A DNA stretch of 64,000 nucleotides from CAYTGM01 sp964437365 (GTDB lineage: Bacteria > Sumerlaeota > Sumerlaeia > SLMS01), in NCBI GenBank assembly GCA_964437365.1, contig CAYTGM010000024.1, forward strand, positions 21,968 through 85,967, in the 5' to 3' direction. Made by a program: the position numbers and the translations under genes. Shown in pieces: positions 7,728-16,336 of this stretch. The notes beneath the pieces are model-generated. The model was not told the origin of the DNA, searched no databases, and worked only from the letters and a program-made list of their open reading frames with translations. Position 1 is the stretch's first letter, and the number at the start of each line of letters is the position of its first letter.

Positions 7728-8735
7728 ATGAAGAACATCTTTTTTAGTCAAAACCAGTCCGGCGGAGGAAACGATGATGAAAACGCAGAAGATTATCTGA
7801 ACCGGCTGGCAAACTCGATCTTGTCGAAAGAGAATCAACCTGGCCCAGGCTATAGTGCAGGGTCACCGTCTCAGAGTCCCGCGAAAGACTCGACGCCCAT
7901 ACCACAAGCCTCAAGACGTCCCGTGGCCTCTCCCCGGCCGGACACGCATGCAGATGTCGATATAGCACCTCAAGCACCGAGCCCTTCAAGGCCCGCCACT
8001 CCTGTGAACAGAACGCCCTTTCAGGCAGAAGGCAAAGGGCAGACTGCCTGGACCCGACAGGTTGAGATGCAGGACGCACAGGGGAACTATCTGCCCGGAA
8101 CAATCCTACTTTTTGAAGATGGTAACGTAGGTGTTTTTAAGGAATCAAACCCTGTTAAAGACTATGATATTGTCTATATGTTGAAGGAGCAGGGTCGTCT
8201 CGCTCCTCAAGGAATTCCGCTCTATTCCTATGATGTGGAACCAATTGGACGACTATCGCAGCTTTGCCTCGACCAGATGATGAAATCTAATCTTTGGGAA
8301 AGAGATATGATCGTCTTCCACTTGCTGAAGTACCGTGATTGTTCCCACGTTCCTGCGGCAGGCAAAGGTGCTCAAACTACCGGCTACTCCTCTGCCACGG
8401 CATCAGCGCAAAGCACGAACCCTTCTTTTGGGGAAACGGATCTTGATGATGACTTTGATATTCCCGGAGAAGTCGAATCTGCTGGAAATGAAGATGCATC
8501 TGCAAACTCTCAGTTAACACGAGGGCGGCAGCTGGTCATCCAATTTGATAAATCCCGAAAATGGAATGCAATCTACTGGGGCAAAGACGAGTTAGGACAT
8601 GTCGTTGCACATAACACTCATGATGAGTGGACACTGATGCATCTGGACCTTGACCGGTTTAAGGACAGCATGGAGTATGGAGATGTGATTAATCACAAGA
8701 CTCTCCAGCAAATGGAACGACAGTTTGCCCAGTAG
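7728..8735 (+). CDS. Hypothetical protein with Pro/Ser-rich linker
   Basis: I do not recognise this 335-residue protein. It has no signal peptide. Residues 1-30 are acidic/polar, 40-105 are Pro/Ser/Ala-rich low complexity, 110-210 form a compact domain (TRQVEMQDAQGNYLPGTILL, IVYMLKEQGRLAPQG), a second acidic linker follows, and the last 75 residues form another domain with RQLVIQFDKSRKWNAIYWG and HVVAHNTHDEWTLMHLDLDR. The two-domain-plus-linker design suggests a cytoplasmic adaptor or regulatory protein. The downstream thioesterase begins 11 bases before its stop, so the pair is probably translationally coupled. Confidence 0.7.
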   Translation: MKNIFFSQNQSGGGNDDENAEDYLNRLANSILSKENQPGPGYSAGSPSQSPAKDSTPIPQASRRPVASPRPDTHADVDIAPQAPSPSRPATPVNRTPFQAEGKGQTAWTRQVEMQDAQGNYLPGTILLFEDGNVGVFKESNPVKDYDIVYMLKEQGRLAPQGIPLYSYDVEPIGRLSQLCLDQMMKSNLWERDMIVFHLLKYRDCSHVPAAGKGAQTTGYSSATASAQSTNPSFGETDLDDDFDIPGEVESAGNEDASANSQLTRGRQLVIQFDKSRKWNAIYWGKDELGHVVAHNTHDEWTLMHLDLDRFKDSMEYGDVINHKTLQQMERQFAQ

Positions 8736-9153
8736 ACCAGAATCTCCCTCTCACTCACAATTCATCTATCAGTACAGGATCGGATACGCCGATACTGACA
8801 TGATGGGTTATATGCATCACTCGCGTTACCTGGTGGTTTTTGAATCAGCCCGGACCGAGTTGCTTCGAACCTCAGGGATGAGCTATAAACAAATGGAAGA
8901 CTCTGGCATTATGCTACCTCTGCGCAGGAGTGAGATCGACTATAGAGTGCCTGGAAAATACGACGATATTCTGTCTGTCTCGGTACAGATTGTAAACCTC
9001 AGCAGAACACGACTCGACTTTCAGTATTCAGTGACTAATCAAGATGATATAGACGTTGCCGAAGCTCAGACATTCCATGTCTTCGTAAATAAAGAGGGCC
9101 GACCCGTTCGGATCGACCCATCACTCATGCAACATCTTGAATCTCTAGCTTAG
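8725..9153 (+). CDS. Acyl-CoA thioesterase, YbgC/FadM-like hotdog fold
   Basis: A 142-residue single hotdog-domain protein. YRIGYADTDMMGYMHHSRYLVVFESARTEL-type sequence near residues 16-45 carries the catalytic Asp and the HHxxYL pattern of the 4HBT (YbgC/FadM) family, which hydrolyses acyl-CoA thioesters. Length is usual for the family. The only sensible in-frame start is TTG at 8725, inside the end of the previous gene; GGAACGA lies just upstream. An 11-base overlap implies coupling with the unknown 335-residue protein. Substrate cannot be told from sequence. Confidence 0.85.
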   Translation: MPSRPESPSHSQFIYQYRIGYADTDMMGYMHHSRYLVVFESARTELLRTSGMSYKQMEDSGIMLPLRRSEIDYRVPGKYDDILSVSVQIVNLSRTRLDFQYSVTNQDDIDVAEAQTFHVFVNKEGRPVRIDPSLMQHLESLA

Positions 9154-9159
9154 GAATTA

Positions 9160-10005
9160 TCAGGCAGCAACGGCTGTAACTGTTGGATCAAGCTTAGCCT
9201 GGATATTCGGGCGGCGCAGTTTCTGCAGAGCACGATGCTCAATGCGGCGAACACCCTCCTGGCTAAGGCCAACAAATTTACTCGTTTTGCGAAGGCTGAG
9301 TGCGGGGCCACCGTTCAATCCGTAACGTAACTCCATGATTCTCTTTTCACGATCACTAAGGATTGAGAGTGCTTCGCGAAGAGCCTGCTTTGACTGTGAT
9401 TCAGAAATCTGAGCGGAAGGCGCTGGTGCGGAATCAGGAATTGCATCGAAGAGGTTCGTTCCATCTTCATTTCTTTCTGCATCCAGAGAAACCATGCTTT
9501 CTCTCATATGGGAAATACTTTCAATTTTCTTCACCGAAGTGCCCACGAAGAGAGCAACTTCTTCATTACTGGGGTCTCGACCTTCATAGTTATTGAAGTG
9601 ACGGACAGCTTCAGCGATTTTTCCAAGCAGCCTCGCTTTGCGAATAGGCAGGCGAATCATTGAGTTATTATTGCGGATAGCAGCCTGGATTTCCTGGCGA
9701 ATCCAAAATGCAGCATATGTAGAGAAGCGGAATCCTTTACGCCAGTCAAACTTCGAAATTACATAAATCAATCCGATATTTCCTTCCTGAATCAGGTCCG
9801 AAACAGGGAGTCCACTCTCTTTGAATTGAAGTGCGATCTTTACAACGAGACGCAAGTTACAACGAAGTATTTCTTCCCGCGCAGCTTCATCCCCGGCTTC
9901 CAGCTTCTGAAAGAGCTCGACTTCTTCTTCTTTCGTTAGCACGCGGTGATCGCTGATGTTGTTGAGATAATTCTGAAGTCCATCTTCTGTGAATTTAGTA
10001 GCCAT
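9160..10005 (-). CDS. Group 2 sigma-70 factor (RpoD/RpoS-like)
   Basis: A 281-residue sigma factor without region 1.1. Region 1.2 is present at the N terminus (LQNYLNNISDHRVLTKEEEVELF), region 2 has DLIQEGNIGLIYVISKFDWR and FRFSTYAAFWIRQEI, and region 4 has LSDREKRIMELRYGL and LSQEGVRRIEHRALQKLRR. Length and lack of 1.1 place it with alternative (group 2) sigma factors rather than the housekeeping one. In region 4.2 the segment aligned to RpoD TRERIRQIE reads SQEGVRRIE, so some -35-contacting residues differ, and a melting Trp in region 2.3 is Phe; promoter preference may be altered. It converges with the thioesterase gene with only 6 bases between stops. Confidence 0.93.
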   Translation of the reverse strand: MATKFTEDGLQNYLNNISDHRVLTKEEEVELFQKLEAGDEAAREEILRCNLRLVVKIALQFKESGLPVSDLIQEGNIGLIYVISKFDWRKGFRFSTYAAFWIRQEIQAAIRNNNSMIRLPIRKARLLGKIAEAVRHFNNYEGRDPSNEEVALFVGTSVKKIESISHMRESMVSLDAERNEDGTNLFDAIPDSAPAPSAQISESQSKQALREALSILSDREKRIMELRYGLNGGPALSLRKTSKFVGLSQEGVRRIEHRALQKLRRPNIQAKLDPTVTAVAA

Positions 10006-10427
10006 TTTTATAATCTCCAGTCATTAGAGCTGCGGGGCATGTGGCTCCTACTAAGTGCAACGGCTATTCCCAAGCTTAGGACTAGAAGGACAAAGACACC
10101 TAAACATATTATTTTCAATGGTCTATGAACTATTTGATTCTATTTCAAAACCACGGCCGTGCAGAAAAACTCACAGAACCTTGAGTTGCAAGATTGCACA
10201 CGTGCGAAATATCTCACGCTTGAAACATGAAAGAGAGCTGGAGGATTACTCCCGATGACGGAGGTCGGTCCTGCGTCTTACCTTCGAGTCGGGAGGACCG
10301 CCAGACTTAGGGAGGAGAACAAAATCACGAAGAGACCCAGGTTCGGCACCAGGAGAATGGCCTTGCACTTGATTTAATGACGGGGAAGGTCGTCTTAATC
10401 AGACTAGATAAAAGAGAGATATGATAC
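10006..10427. other. Long intergenic region between divergent genes
   Basis: About 420 bases between the sigma-factor start and the GHL10 start. It must contain both promoters. Its right half holds a palindromic repeat (10252-10317) related to one at 44 kb. No ORF with credible composition or RNA gene was recognised in the rest. Confidence 0.5.
10252..10317. repeat. Palindromic intergenic repeat, family 1 copy A
   Basis: The stretch begins CCGATGACGGAGGTC, contains GCGTCTTACC, and ends TTAGGGAGGAG. The copy at 44048-44161 has the same order: CCGGTGACGGACGTC, ACGTCTTATC, TAGGGAGGAG. An internal inverted pair CGGTCCT (10266-10272) and AGGACCG (10294-10300) can form a hairpin. Both copies lie in non-coding DNA. 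Interpreted as a small REP/MITE-like element. Confidence 0.5.
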
Positions 10428-12029
10428 ATGATTAGTAAGACGAAGGCAGTTTTAAGAGGTGCTTTCTTATCCGTTGTGATGGCCCTTGGTACCCATCCTT
10501 CTTATTCCGAAGATGTAAGCCCGGTTAAAGAGTTAAGAGGTGTCTGGCTTACGAATGTTGATTCAGATGTTATGATGAGTCGGGAAAAGATCGCTGAAGC
10601 GATGGACTTTCTCGCTGCGCACAATTTCAACATTGTTTATCCGGTTGTCTGGAACAAAGCTGTCACACTTTATCCGAGTGATGTGATGGAAAAGGAGTTC
10701 GGCGTGCGTATAGACCCTCTACATGAGGGCCGTGACCCGCTCGCTGAAGTGATCACCGAAGCTCATCGCGTGGGGATAGAAGTTATTCCCTGGTTCGAGT
10801 TCGGGTTTGCAACCTCCTATAATATCGGTGGAGGTCACATCATCGAGAAGCGACCAGAATGGGCAGCTCTTGATCAGGAGGGGAACCTGGCGAAGAAAAA
10901 CAATTTCGAATGGATGAATGCGTTCGATCCTGAAGTTAGACAGTTCATGAATGATCTGGTCATGGAAGTCGTTGAGAAGTACGATATAGACGGAATTCAG
11001 GGCGATGACCGTCTTCCCGCGCTCCCCTCTCTCGCTGGCTATGATGATTTGACGGTTTCTCTTTACAGGAAAGAATTCGGTGAAGACCCTCCGAAGGATT
11101 ATAAAGACGAACAGTGGGTGCGCTGGCGTGCAGATATTCTAACGGAATTTCTGGCAGAATTAAGAGAGAATGCCAAAGAGATTAATCCCAATGTTACGAT
11201 TTCCATGTCACCGAGTTATTACGACTGGGCGCTCTATGAGTACCTGCAGGATTCTTACACCTGGGTAAATCGCGGTCTGGTTGATTCAATTCATCCACAG
11301 GCGTACCGCTATGATTTGCCTGCCTACAAGAAAATCGTCGATGATCTTGTTGAGAACCAGTTTACGGCAGATCAGCTCTCACTGCTCTACCCCGGGATCC
11401 TGACAAAGTCTGGCAGCTATGTTATCGAGAGCGATATGCTTCTTGAATGCATCAAGTATAACCGCAAGAACGGAATTAAGGGTGAAGTTCACTTCTTCTA
11501 CGAAGGTCTTCGCAAGAATGATCAGTCTAATGCGAAAGCCCTCATCGAAGGTCCCTATGCGGTGCCTGCAGATATCCCCTACCGCGATCCCTCCTGGCGT
11601 CCGGGTGGATATATAACAACGGTCGGTGAAGCGGAAACGAGCGGAGATTGGGATATAATTGAAATTGATGGGGAAGAGTTTCTTGCCGAAAAAGGTGGGG
11701 ACTTTGGCTCCGCTGAATTCGAGATTGAAGTTCCGGTCACAGCCTCTTATCATCTATACATGAGATTTGCTGATATTCCTAACGAATCGATGTCAACGAT
11801 TGTATCCGTTCAGTCTCCTGTCTCGAGCGACCTATCGAAAGAGATCAACTTCCAAAACAAGTTCACCAATGGCTGGGTGAAGTTAGGTGAAATTTTCCTC
11901 GAAGAAGGTGATGACAATGAAGTAATTGTCCAGTCGCTAAATGATGATGAGTCCAAGTTGACAGTTATTGGCCCGGTCATGGCACTTATTAACCGAAAAG
12001 TTTCACCAGACGCGGAGGTCACAGACTAA
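10428..12029 (+). CDS. Exported glycosyl hydrolase-like protein (GHL10/DUF187)
   Basis: A 533-residue protein with a Sec signal peptide (LSVVMALGTHPSYS, cleavage near residue 27). It then has the GHL10 (PF02638) TIM-barrel pattern: ELRGVWLTNVDSDVM at the first strand, HNFNIVYPVVWNKAVTLYPS, GIEVIPWFEFGF, DIDGIQGDDR, and VTISMSPSYYDW. The last 130 residues look like a beta-sandwich accessory domain (GYITTVGEAETSGDWDIIEI). GHL10 members are periplasmic or secreted and believed to act on glycans such as peptidoglycan or polysaccharide. It abuts the C39-like gene with no gap, so they form an operon. Substrate is not determinable here. Confidence 0.88.
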   Translation: MISKTKAVLRGAFLSVVMALGTHPSYSEDVSPVKELRGVWLTNVDSDVMMSREKIAEAMDFLAAHNFNIVYPVVWNKAVTLYPSDVMEKEFGVRIDPLHEGRDPLAEVITEAHRVGIEVIPWFEFGFATSYNIGGGHIIEKRPEWAALDQEGNLAKKNNFEWMNAFDPEVRQFMNDLVMEVVEKYDIDGIQGDDRLPALPSLAGYDDLTVSLYRKEFGEDPPKDYKDEQWVRWRADILTEFLAELRENAKEINPNVTISMSPSYYDWALYEYLQDSYTWVNRGLVDSIHPQAYRYDLPAYKKIVDDLVENQFTADQLSLLYPGILTKSGSYVIESDMLLECIKYNRKNGIKGEVHFFYEGLRKNDQSNAKALIEGPYAVPADIPYRDPSWRPGGYITTVGEAETSGDWDIIEIDGEEFLAEKGGDFGSAEFEIEVPVTASYHLYMRFADIPNESMSTIVSVQSPVSSDLSKEINFQNKFTNGWVKLGEIFLEEGDDNEVIVQSLNDDESKLTVIGPVMALINRKVSPDAEVTD

Positions 12030-13247
12030 ATGCCTATTCGACTCAAATTCAAGAAGCACTCTATCTACTCAATGCTTCTTGCCTGCATCGCGGTAACTCT
12101 TATAGTCTCTGTGACCCACACACTTTATGCCCAGGATGAACCATCATTGAGCAACCAACTTGGAAATGATCCGAATACCATCGACCGACTTCTGTTTATT
12201 GACAGCAAAGAAGCCTGGGAAGCTGGTGAACTGAACCGACTTGAGATTATTGAACATCCAGACACAGCTTGTTCTGCACTCACGATTGAGAAGGGTGTCA
12301 GAGGATATCCAGCTCGAGGTCGATTCGTATCGGAAGTCATCGAGACAGACATTCCTTTTACAGAACTACTTCCTTCCTGGAATGCAGATATAGATGATGA
12401 AACGGGTTTAACCGTTCAAATTCGTGTGCGAGATAGTGAGAACGATTTCTGGTCGCCATGGCTATACCTCGGTCAATGGGGGAAGAGTCTCCACTGGCCT
12501 AATAGAACATTAAGGTTTGAAACTGGAAGTGTTCATGTTGATCACATTCGCCTCGAGCTGCCCGCCGATGCTTTTCAATACCGTATTACTATGTACAGTT
12601 ACGATATGTCTGGAGAGAAGAGGCCAGTCTTGAGAAGGCTTGCGGCAGCATATTCTGGTGTCATTGAAGATGCAGATCAGAGAGCTGGACTGAGAGAGGC
12701 ATCAACTCTCGACGGGGTGTGGCAGAAGAGCCTTCCCGTTCCTTTCTATACGCAACAGGACCTGGATCCTTCGGTCTCCGGATCAACCTGCTCACCGACG
12801 AGTGTTTCCATGGTTGTAGGATATCGGTCAGAAGAAGAGCAGAATGTTCTGGAAAATGCTCTGAAGATATACGATCCAGAGTATGGAATTTTTGGAAACT
12901 GGAACCGGGCAACGGCCTTCGCTGGTGACGAAGGTTATGTCTCGTGGGTTCAGAGAATGCGAAATTGGGATCAGGTAAAGAGCCTGATCGTTGAAGGTCA
13001 GCCCGTGATTGCCTCGATCCGTTTTCGTGAAGGCGAGTTTCCAAGCAATCCCATGAAATCAACTCGTGGTCACTTAATTGTGATCAGGGGGTTTGATGAT
13101 GAAGGGAATGTTATAGTGAATGACCCGGCGCACAAAGAGGTTGGGGATGCAATTGTCTATAATGCTGAAGAGCTTGGTCGTGCCTGGTTCGATAAGGGCG
13201 GCGTCGCTTACATTATCGGTCCTGAGGACAAGTGCGCTCCCAGATAA
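12030..13247 (+). CDS. Exported C39-like cysteine peptidase
   Basis: A 405-residue protein with an N-terminal signal/anchor (SMLLACIAVTLIVSVTHTLYA). Residues 40-225 form a beta-rich region of unknown type; residues 235-400 form a peptidase C39-like (PF13529) domain with the Cys in GSTCSPTSVSMVV, the His in TRGHLIVIRGF and the Asp in IVNDPAHKEV, so the papain-like triad is complete. Such proteins cleave peptides outside the cytoplasm, sometimes at Gly-Gly-like or cell wall targets. The ATG follows the stop of the GHL10 gene immediately, with GGAGGT upstream inside the previous gene, indicating co-expression. A good terminator follows. Confidence 0.85.
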   Translation: MPIRLKFKKHSIYSMLLACIAVTLIVSVTHTLYAQDEPSLSNQLGNDPNTIDRLLFIDSKEAWEAGELNRLEIIEHPDTACSALTIEKGVRGYPARGRFVSEVIETDIPFTELLPSWNADIDDETGLTVQIRVRDSENDFWSPWLYLGQWGKSLHWPNRTLRFETGSVHVDHIRLELPADAFQYRITMYSYDMSGEKRPVLRRLAAAYSGVIEDADQRAGLREASTLDGVWQKSLPVPFYTQQDLDPSVSGSTCSPTSVSMVVGYRSEEEQNVLENALKIYDPEYGIFGNWNRATAFAGDEGYVSWVQRMRNWDQVKSLIVEGQPVIASIRFREGEFPSNPMKSTRGHLIVIRGFDDEGNVIVNDPAHKEVGDAIVYNAEELGRAWFDKGGVAYIIGPEDKCAPR

Positions 13248-13285
13248 CTCTTAGTCAACTCCATCAATTCAGTGAACAAGCACAT

Positions 13286-13311
13286 AATGCCTCCTGTTGT
13301 CAGGAGGCATT
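13286..13311 (+). terminator. Hairpin terminator after C39-like gene
   Basis: AATGCCTCCTG (13286-13296) pairs perfectly with CAGGAGGCATT (13301-13311) around a TTGT loop. The tail after it (GTTGTGAC) is only weakly T-rich. Position 39 bases past the stop fits termination of the GHL10-C39 operon. Confidence 0.75.
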
Positions 13312-13602
13312 GTTGTGACATTGGGGTTAAGTTATAGACAATTGTTACAAAAAATCTCAGGACAAAGCAAATTCAGCCGCAATCTTTCCAGATAGGTAAA
13401 ATTTAACGGACCTCTCTGAATTCATGAAGTGTAACGTTCCTGTTTCAATTGTGGCAGATTCGATACATTCCTGTTAAAGTCAATCGATCCGTTCAATCCA
13501 TGTGCTGTTCAGCATCCTCATATTTCGGCATTCTGGCAAATCCTTGTGTCAAATAGATGACCTGTGAATTGTAGTATTGACCAATATTCATGTCTCTCCA
13601 AG

Positions 13603-13642
13603 TTATCACGCAAATTGTCACGTATATATAAGGTGTGATAAT
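13603..13642 (+). promoter_or_regulatory. Promoter with flanking inverted repeat
   Basis: TTGTCA at 13615-13620 and GATAAT at 13637-13642 are separated by 16 bases and resemble -35 and -10 boxes, 32 bases before the beta-helix start codon. TTATCAC (13603-13609) is repeated inverted as GTGATAA (13635-13641), bracketing the -35 and overlapping the -10, so a dimeric regulator could block the promoter. Confidence 0.5.
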
Positions 13643-13673
13643 TATTAAAATCCATCTTTGAGGATCTTAAAGC

Positions 13674-15089
13674 ATGAAGAAAAGTCTTTTTACTATTCCT
13701 GCTCTCGTGCTCGCCAGCAGTGTATCTGCAGCGACCATCAATGTACCAGGAGATCAGGCTACAATCCAAGACGCAATTAATGCAGCAAGCGCAACAGGCG
13801 ACGAGATTGTCGTCGCCTCAGGTATCTACACCGAATTTCTGGAGCTTAAGGGGAAATCAGTTACCATCCGCGGAGCAAGCACGACAAACAGACCCATTAT
13901 TGTTCTCAACGATGGAACTGAAACATTGACAAACGCCTCTGTTCAATACGGCTTCGGTATTGAAGGTGACAACATCAGCGTCACCATCAAAGACATTATC
14001 TTTGTACCCGGAAGCATCGATGGTGTTGCAGGAACAAAAGGAATTTTCAGTTCAGCCGAAACGCAGGACGCTGATATCTCTATCACATTTGAAAATCTCC
14101 TCTTCTCACCAAGGGTCGGTGCCGGCTTTCCGGCGATTACGAACCCCTTTGATACATCGGCCTTCATAGCTCCAACTGGATCTGGAAGTGGCTCATGGCC
14201 TCACGATGTACTCTACATCATGTCCCGTTCATTTGGCGGCGCAGTCGATAGTAACGGAACCTATGTCTTCGACGGAGTTGAAGTTATCGGAGCTGGTCGT
14301 GATGCCTTTGTTTGTTATTCAACGGGAGCAAACTCTACCGGGAATGGTTCGATCACCTTTACTGACTCCTTCTCTTCACGAAGTGCGAGAAGAGCAGCTC
14401 AGATCGGCGATTCAGGGTCCAGCACCTCAACAGGCGATCTGAATATGGTTGGCACTAAGCAGCAGCCCGCATTTACTTCAATCAATGACGGAGATGGTAT
14501 TACGATTTTTGGTGGAGACGAAATCGCTCTGGATTACGTCGTTTCACTTAATAGCCAGGGAGCGGGCATCGAGGTTGCAGCAGACAATGTTACCTCACTG
14601 ACAACCTCCCATCTCCTGATCGTCGGTTCGGCAAGTGACGGGTTTGTCTACACAAACCAGGTTGGCTCAAATGCAATCAGTCACGAGCTCACTGACAGCA
14701 CCTTCGTCAATTGCGGTAACGCTGGCAACCTGACAGCCGCGCTTTACCCACAGAACACACTTCCTGCACCAACAGGATACATCGTTCGTGACTCCATCAT
14801 CCTTGGTGGTGGTGCACAGGCAGCCGTTTCCCTGGATGCTAATGCGGGGGCCCTGACGGAGTTCCAAAACTGTGTGTTCTCACCTAACCCATTCACGATC
14901 TCTGTAGGTGATGACGCCGGTATCGAAACGAATACGAACCCAACATACGCCACGCCTAACTTCAATAACACTGTGATCAACAGCATTGGCAAGCTCGAAA
15001 CAGCGTACAACGTTACCGCTGGTGGTGGAGTTCTGATCGGTGGATACGGTGACTTCGATTCAACTGTCAATGACTGGTTGGACTTCTAA
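13674..15089 (+). CDS. Secreted right-handed beta-helix protein
   Basis: A 471-residue protein with a clean signal peptide (KKSLFTIPALVLASSVSA) and then a mature N terminus INVPGDQATIQDAINAASAT, the start typical of pectate-lyase-like or NosD-type parallel beta-helix proteins. Regularly spaced short strands (VTIRGAS, VTIKDIIFV, ISITFENLLF, YVFDGVEVIGAG, SITFTDSFSS, NAISHELTDSTFVNCGNAG) follow, and the composition is Ser/Thr/Asn/Gly-rich. No catalytic residue set is recognisable, so it may be a lyase or a non-enzymatic surface protein. It is monocistronic: own promoter upstream and a strong terminator after it. Confidence 0.8.
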   Translation: MKKSLFTIPALVLASSVSAATINVPGDQATIQDAINAASATGDEIVVASGIYTEFLELKGKSVTIRGASTTNRPIIVLNDGTETLTNASVQYGFGIEGDNISVTIKDIIFVPGSIDGVAGTKGIFSSAETQDADISITFENLLFSPRVGAGFPAITNPFDTSAFIAPTGSGSGSWPHDVLYIMSRSFGGAVDSNGTYVFDGVEVIGAGRDAFVCYSTGANSTGNGSITFTDSFSSRSARRAAQIGDSGSSTSTGDLNMVGTKQQPAFTSINDGDGITIFGGDEIALDYVVSLNSQGAGIEVAADNVTSLTTSHLLIVGSASDGFVYTNQVGSNAISHELTDSTFVNCGNAGNLTAALYPQNTLPAPTGYIVRDSIILGGGAQAAVSLDANAGALTEFQNCVFSPNPFTISVGDDAGIETNTNPTYATPNFNNTVINSIGKLETAYNVTAGGGVLIGGYGDFDSTVNDWLDF

Positions 15090-15120
15090 GCGATATCCTG
15101 TAACTGCATATACAAATAGG

Positions 15121-15150
15121 AAAAGGGAAGCCACTCGCGGCTTCCCTTTT
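15121..15150. terminator. Bidirectional terminator
   Basis: AAAAGGGAAGCC (15121-15132) pairs perfectly with GGCTTCCCTTTT (15139-15150) around a 6-base loop. A-run and T-run ends let it act in both directions, fitting its place between the beta-helix gene and the converging AGE epimerase gene. Confidence 0.9.
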
Positions 15151-15153
15151 CTA

Positions 15154-16335
15154 TTATTGCGAGTACTTTTTCAGCATCTGCTCGCACATGAAAAGTGCTC
15201 GCGGCACGTGGAAACACCCCTTGTAGGGCCCGCCTTTAAACCGCTGCGACACTTTCCCCTGCTCGCTGAGATAGCCGAACCACTCTCCATACTCAGGGTC
15301 TGAGAAATGCTGGAATGAGTAGTCCGTCAGCTTCTGAAACCTTTGAAAATATTGAGCTTCACCGGTCTCTTCCCAAGCCATCAAATAGGCAATCAAAGCT
15401 TCGCAATGAGGCCACCAGAGCTTCATATTCCACTCAAGTTGAACTGGAGAATAGCCTTCACGATCAAGGAAGTAGTAGAGCCCACCATTTTCCTTATCCC
15501 ATCCAAAATCGTAAGACCAATCGATCATCTTCAATGCTGTATCGACGAGCTCCTTCTCCCCGGTCTTCCTGGCATAGTTCAGAAGAAACCACCCGCACTC
15601 AATAGCGTGCCCCGGGTTCACCATTCTCCCCTGCGGGTTGTCTATAAGCTCTCCGTCGTAGCCTACTGTTTCTAGAACAAGCTTCAACTCAGGTTTGAAG
15701 TGCTTATAAATGCGCTCAACGCACCAGGCTGAGAGTTCCGCGTACTTGTCTTCCGCATGTAATTCTTCGATGAGATTGAGCAGAATCATCGGAATCGCCA
15801 GCGCAGAGGTCTTCGGCAGGTGTGGATAACTGGGACGACCTAGAATGGTCGGATCCCTCGCATATTCCATCACATATTGAAACATCTCAAGGGCTTCTTC
15901 GGAAGCACTCTGATCGCCACTCGCCCGTCCATACTCTGCCAGAGCCATGACGTAAAAACACTCCGTGAACATCTTGCGCTGGATGAAATGAGGTTTTCCT
16001 TCTTTCGTCAGAGAGAAATACACACGTTTTCCCTCACGGGCATTTTTGCGGAGAAACTCAGCGCCCGACTTTGCGAGGGTCAGATATTCAGACGAATCAG
16101 AATCTGTATAGAGAGTATTGTGCAACTTCGAGAGCATCCAGACTTGACGTCCTTGAAGCCACATATGCTTTGTTGTATCATAAACTTTTCCGTCTCTGTC
16201 CAGACAGTCAAAGAAACCGCCATTCTCCTCATCTGGAGAATACTTCATCCAGAACGGCATCACGTTCTCATAGAGTTCCTTGTGATATTTTTCATGAAGT
16301 CCTTGAAGAACTTCACGCGATGGATTCTGTGTCAT
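15154..16335 (-). CDS. AGE-family epimerase (N-acylglucosamine 2-epimerase-like)
   Basis: A 393-residue (alpha/alpha)6-barrel protein of the AGE/RnBP family, which interconverts N-acetylglucosamine and N-acetylmannosamine or related aldoses and oligosaccharides. Visible family signatures are ENGGFFDCLDRDG, KHMWLQGRQVWMLSKL, NPGHAIECGWFLLNYA, WWPHCEALIAYLMAW and FKGGPYKGCFHVPRAL, which contain the conserved His residues of the active site. Length is usual. The start has AAGGAGAG at 8 bases and lies 1 base beyond the stop of the upstream DUF4434 gene, so the pair is an operon. The adjacent NagB-like fusion supports amino-sugar use, but cellobiose/mannose-type 2-epimerases share these motifs. 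Confidence 0.88.
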   Translation of the reverse strand: MTQNPSREVLQGLHEKYHKELYENVMPFWMKYSPDEENGGFFDCLDRDGKVYDTTKHMWLQGRQVWMLSKLHNTLYTDSDSSEYLTLAKSGAEFLRKNAREGKRVYFSLTKEGKPHFIQRKMFTECFYVMALAEYGRASGDQSASEEALEMFQYVMEYARDPTILGRPSYPHLPKTSALAIPMILLNLIEELHAEDKYAELSAWCVERIYKHFKPELKLVLETVGYDGELIDNPQGRMVNPGHAIECGWFLLNYARKTGEKELVDTALKMIDWSYDFGWDKENGGLYYFLDREGYSPVQLEWNMKLWWPHCEALIAYLMAWEETGEAQYFQRFQKLTDYSFQHFSDPEYGEWFGYLSEQGKVSQRFKGGPYKGCFHVPRALFMCEQMLKKYSQ

Positions 16336-16336
16336 C

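Noticed and set aside
10030..10090. Possible fifth family 2 copy (GGCTATTCCCAAGCTT)
   Set aside because: Match limited to about ten scattered bases; no flanking similarity.
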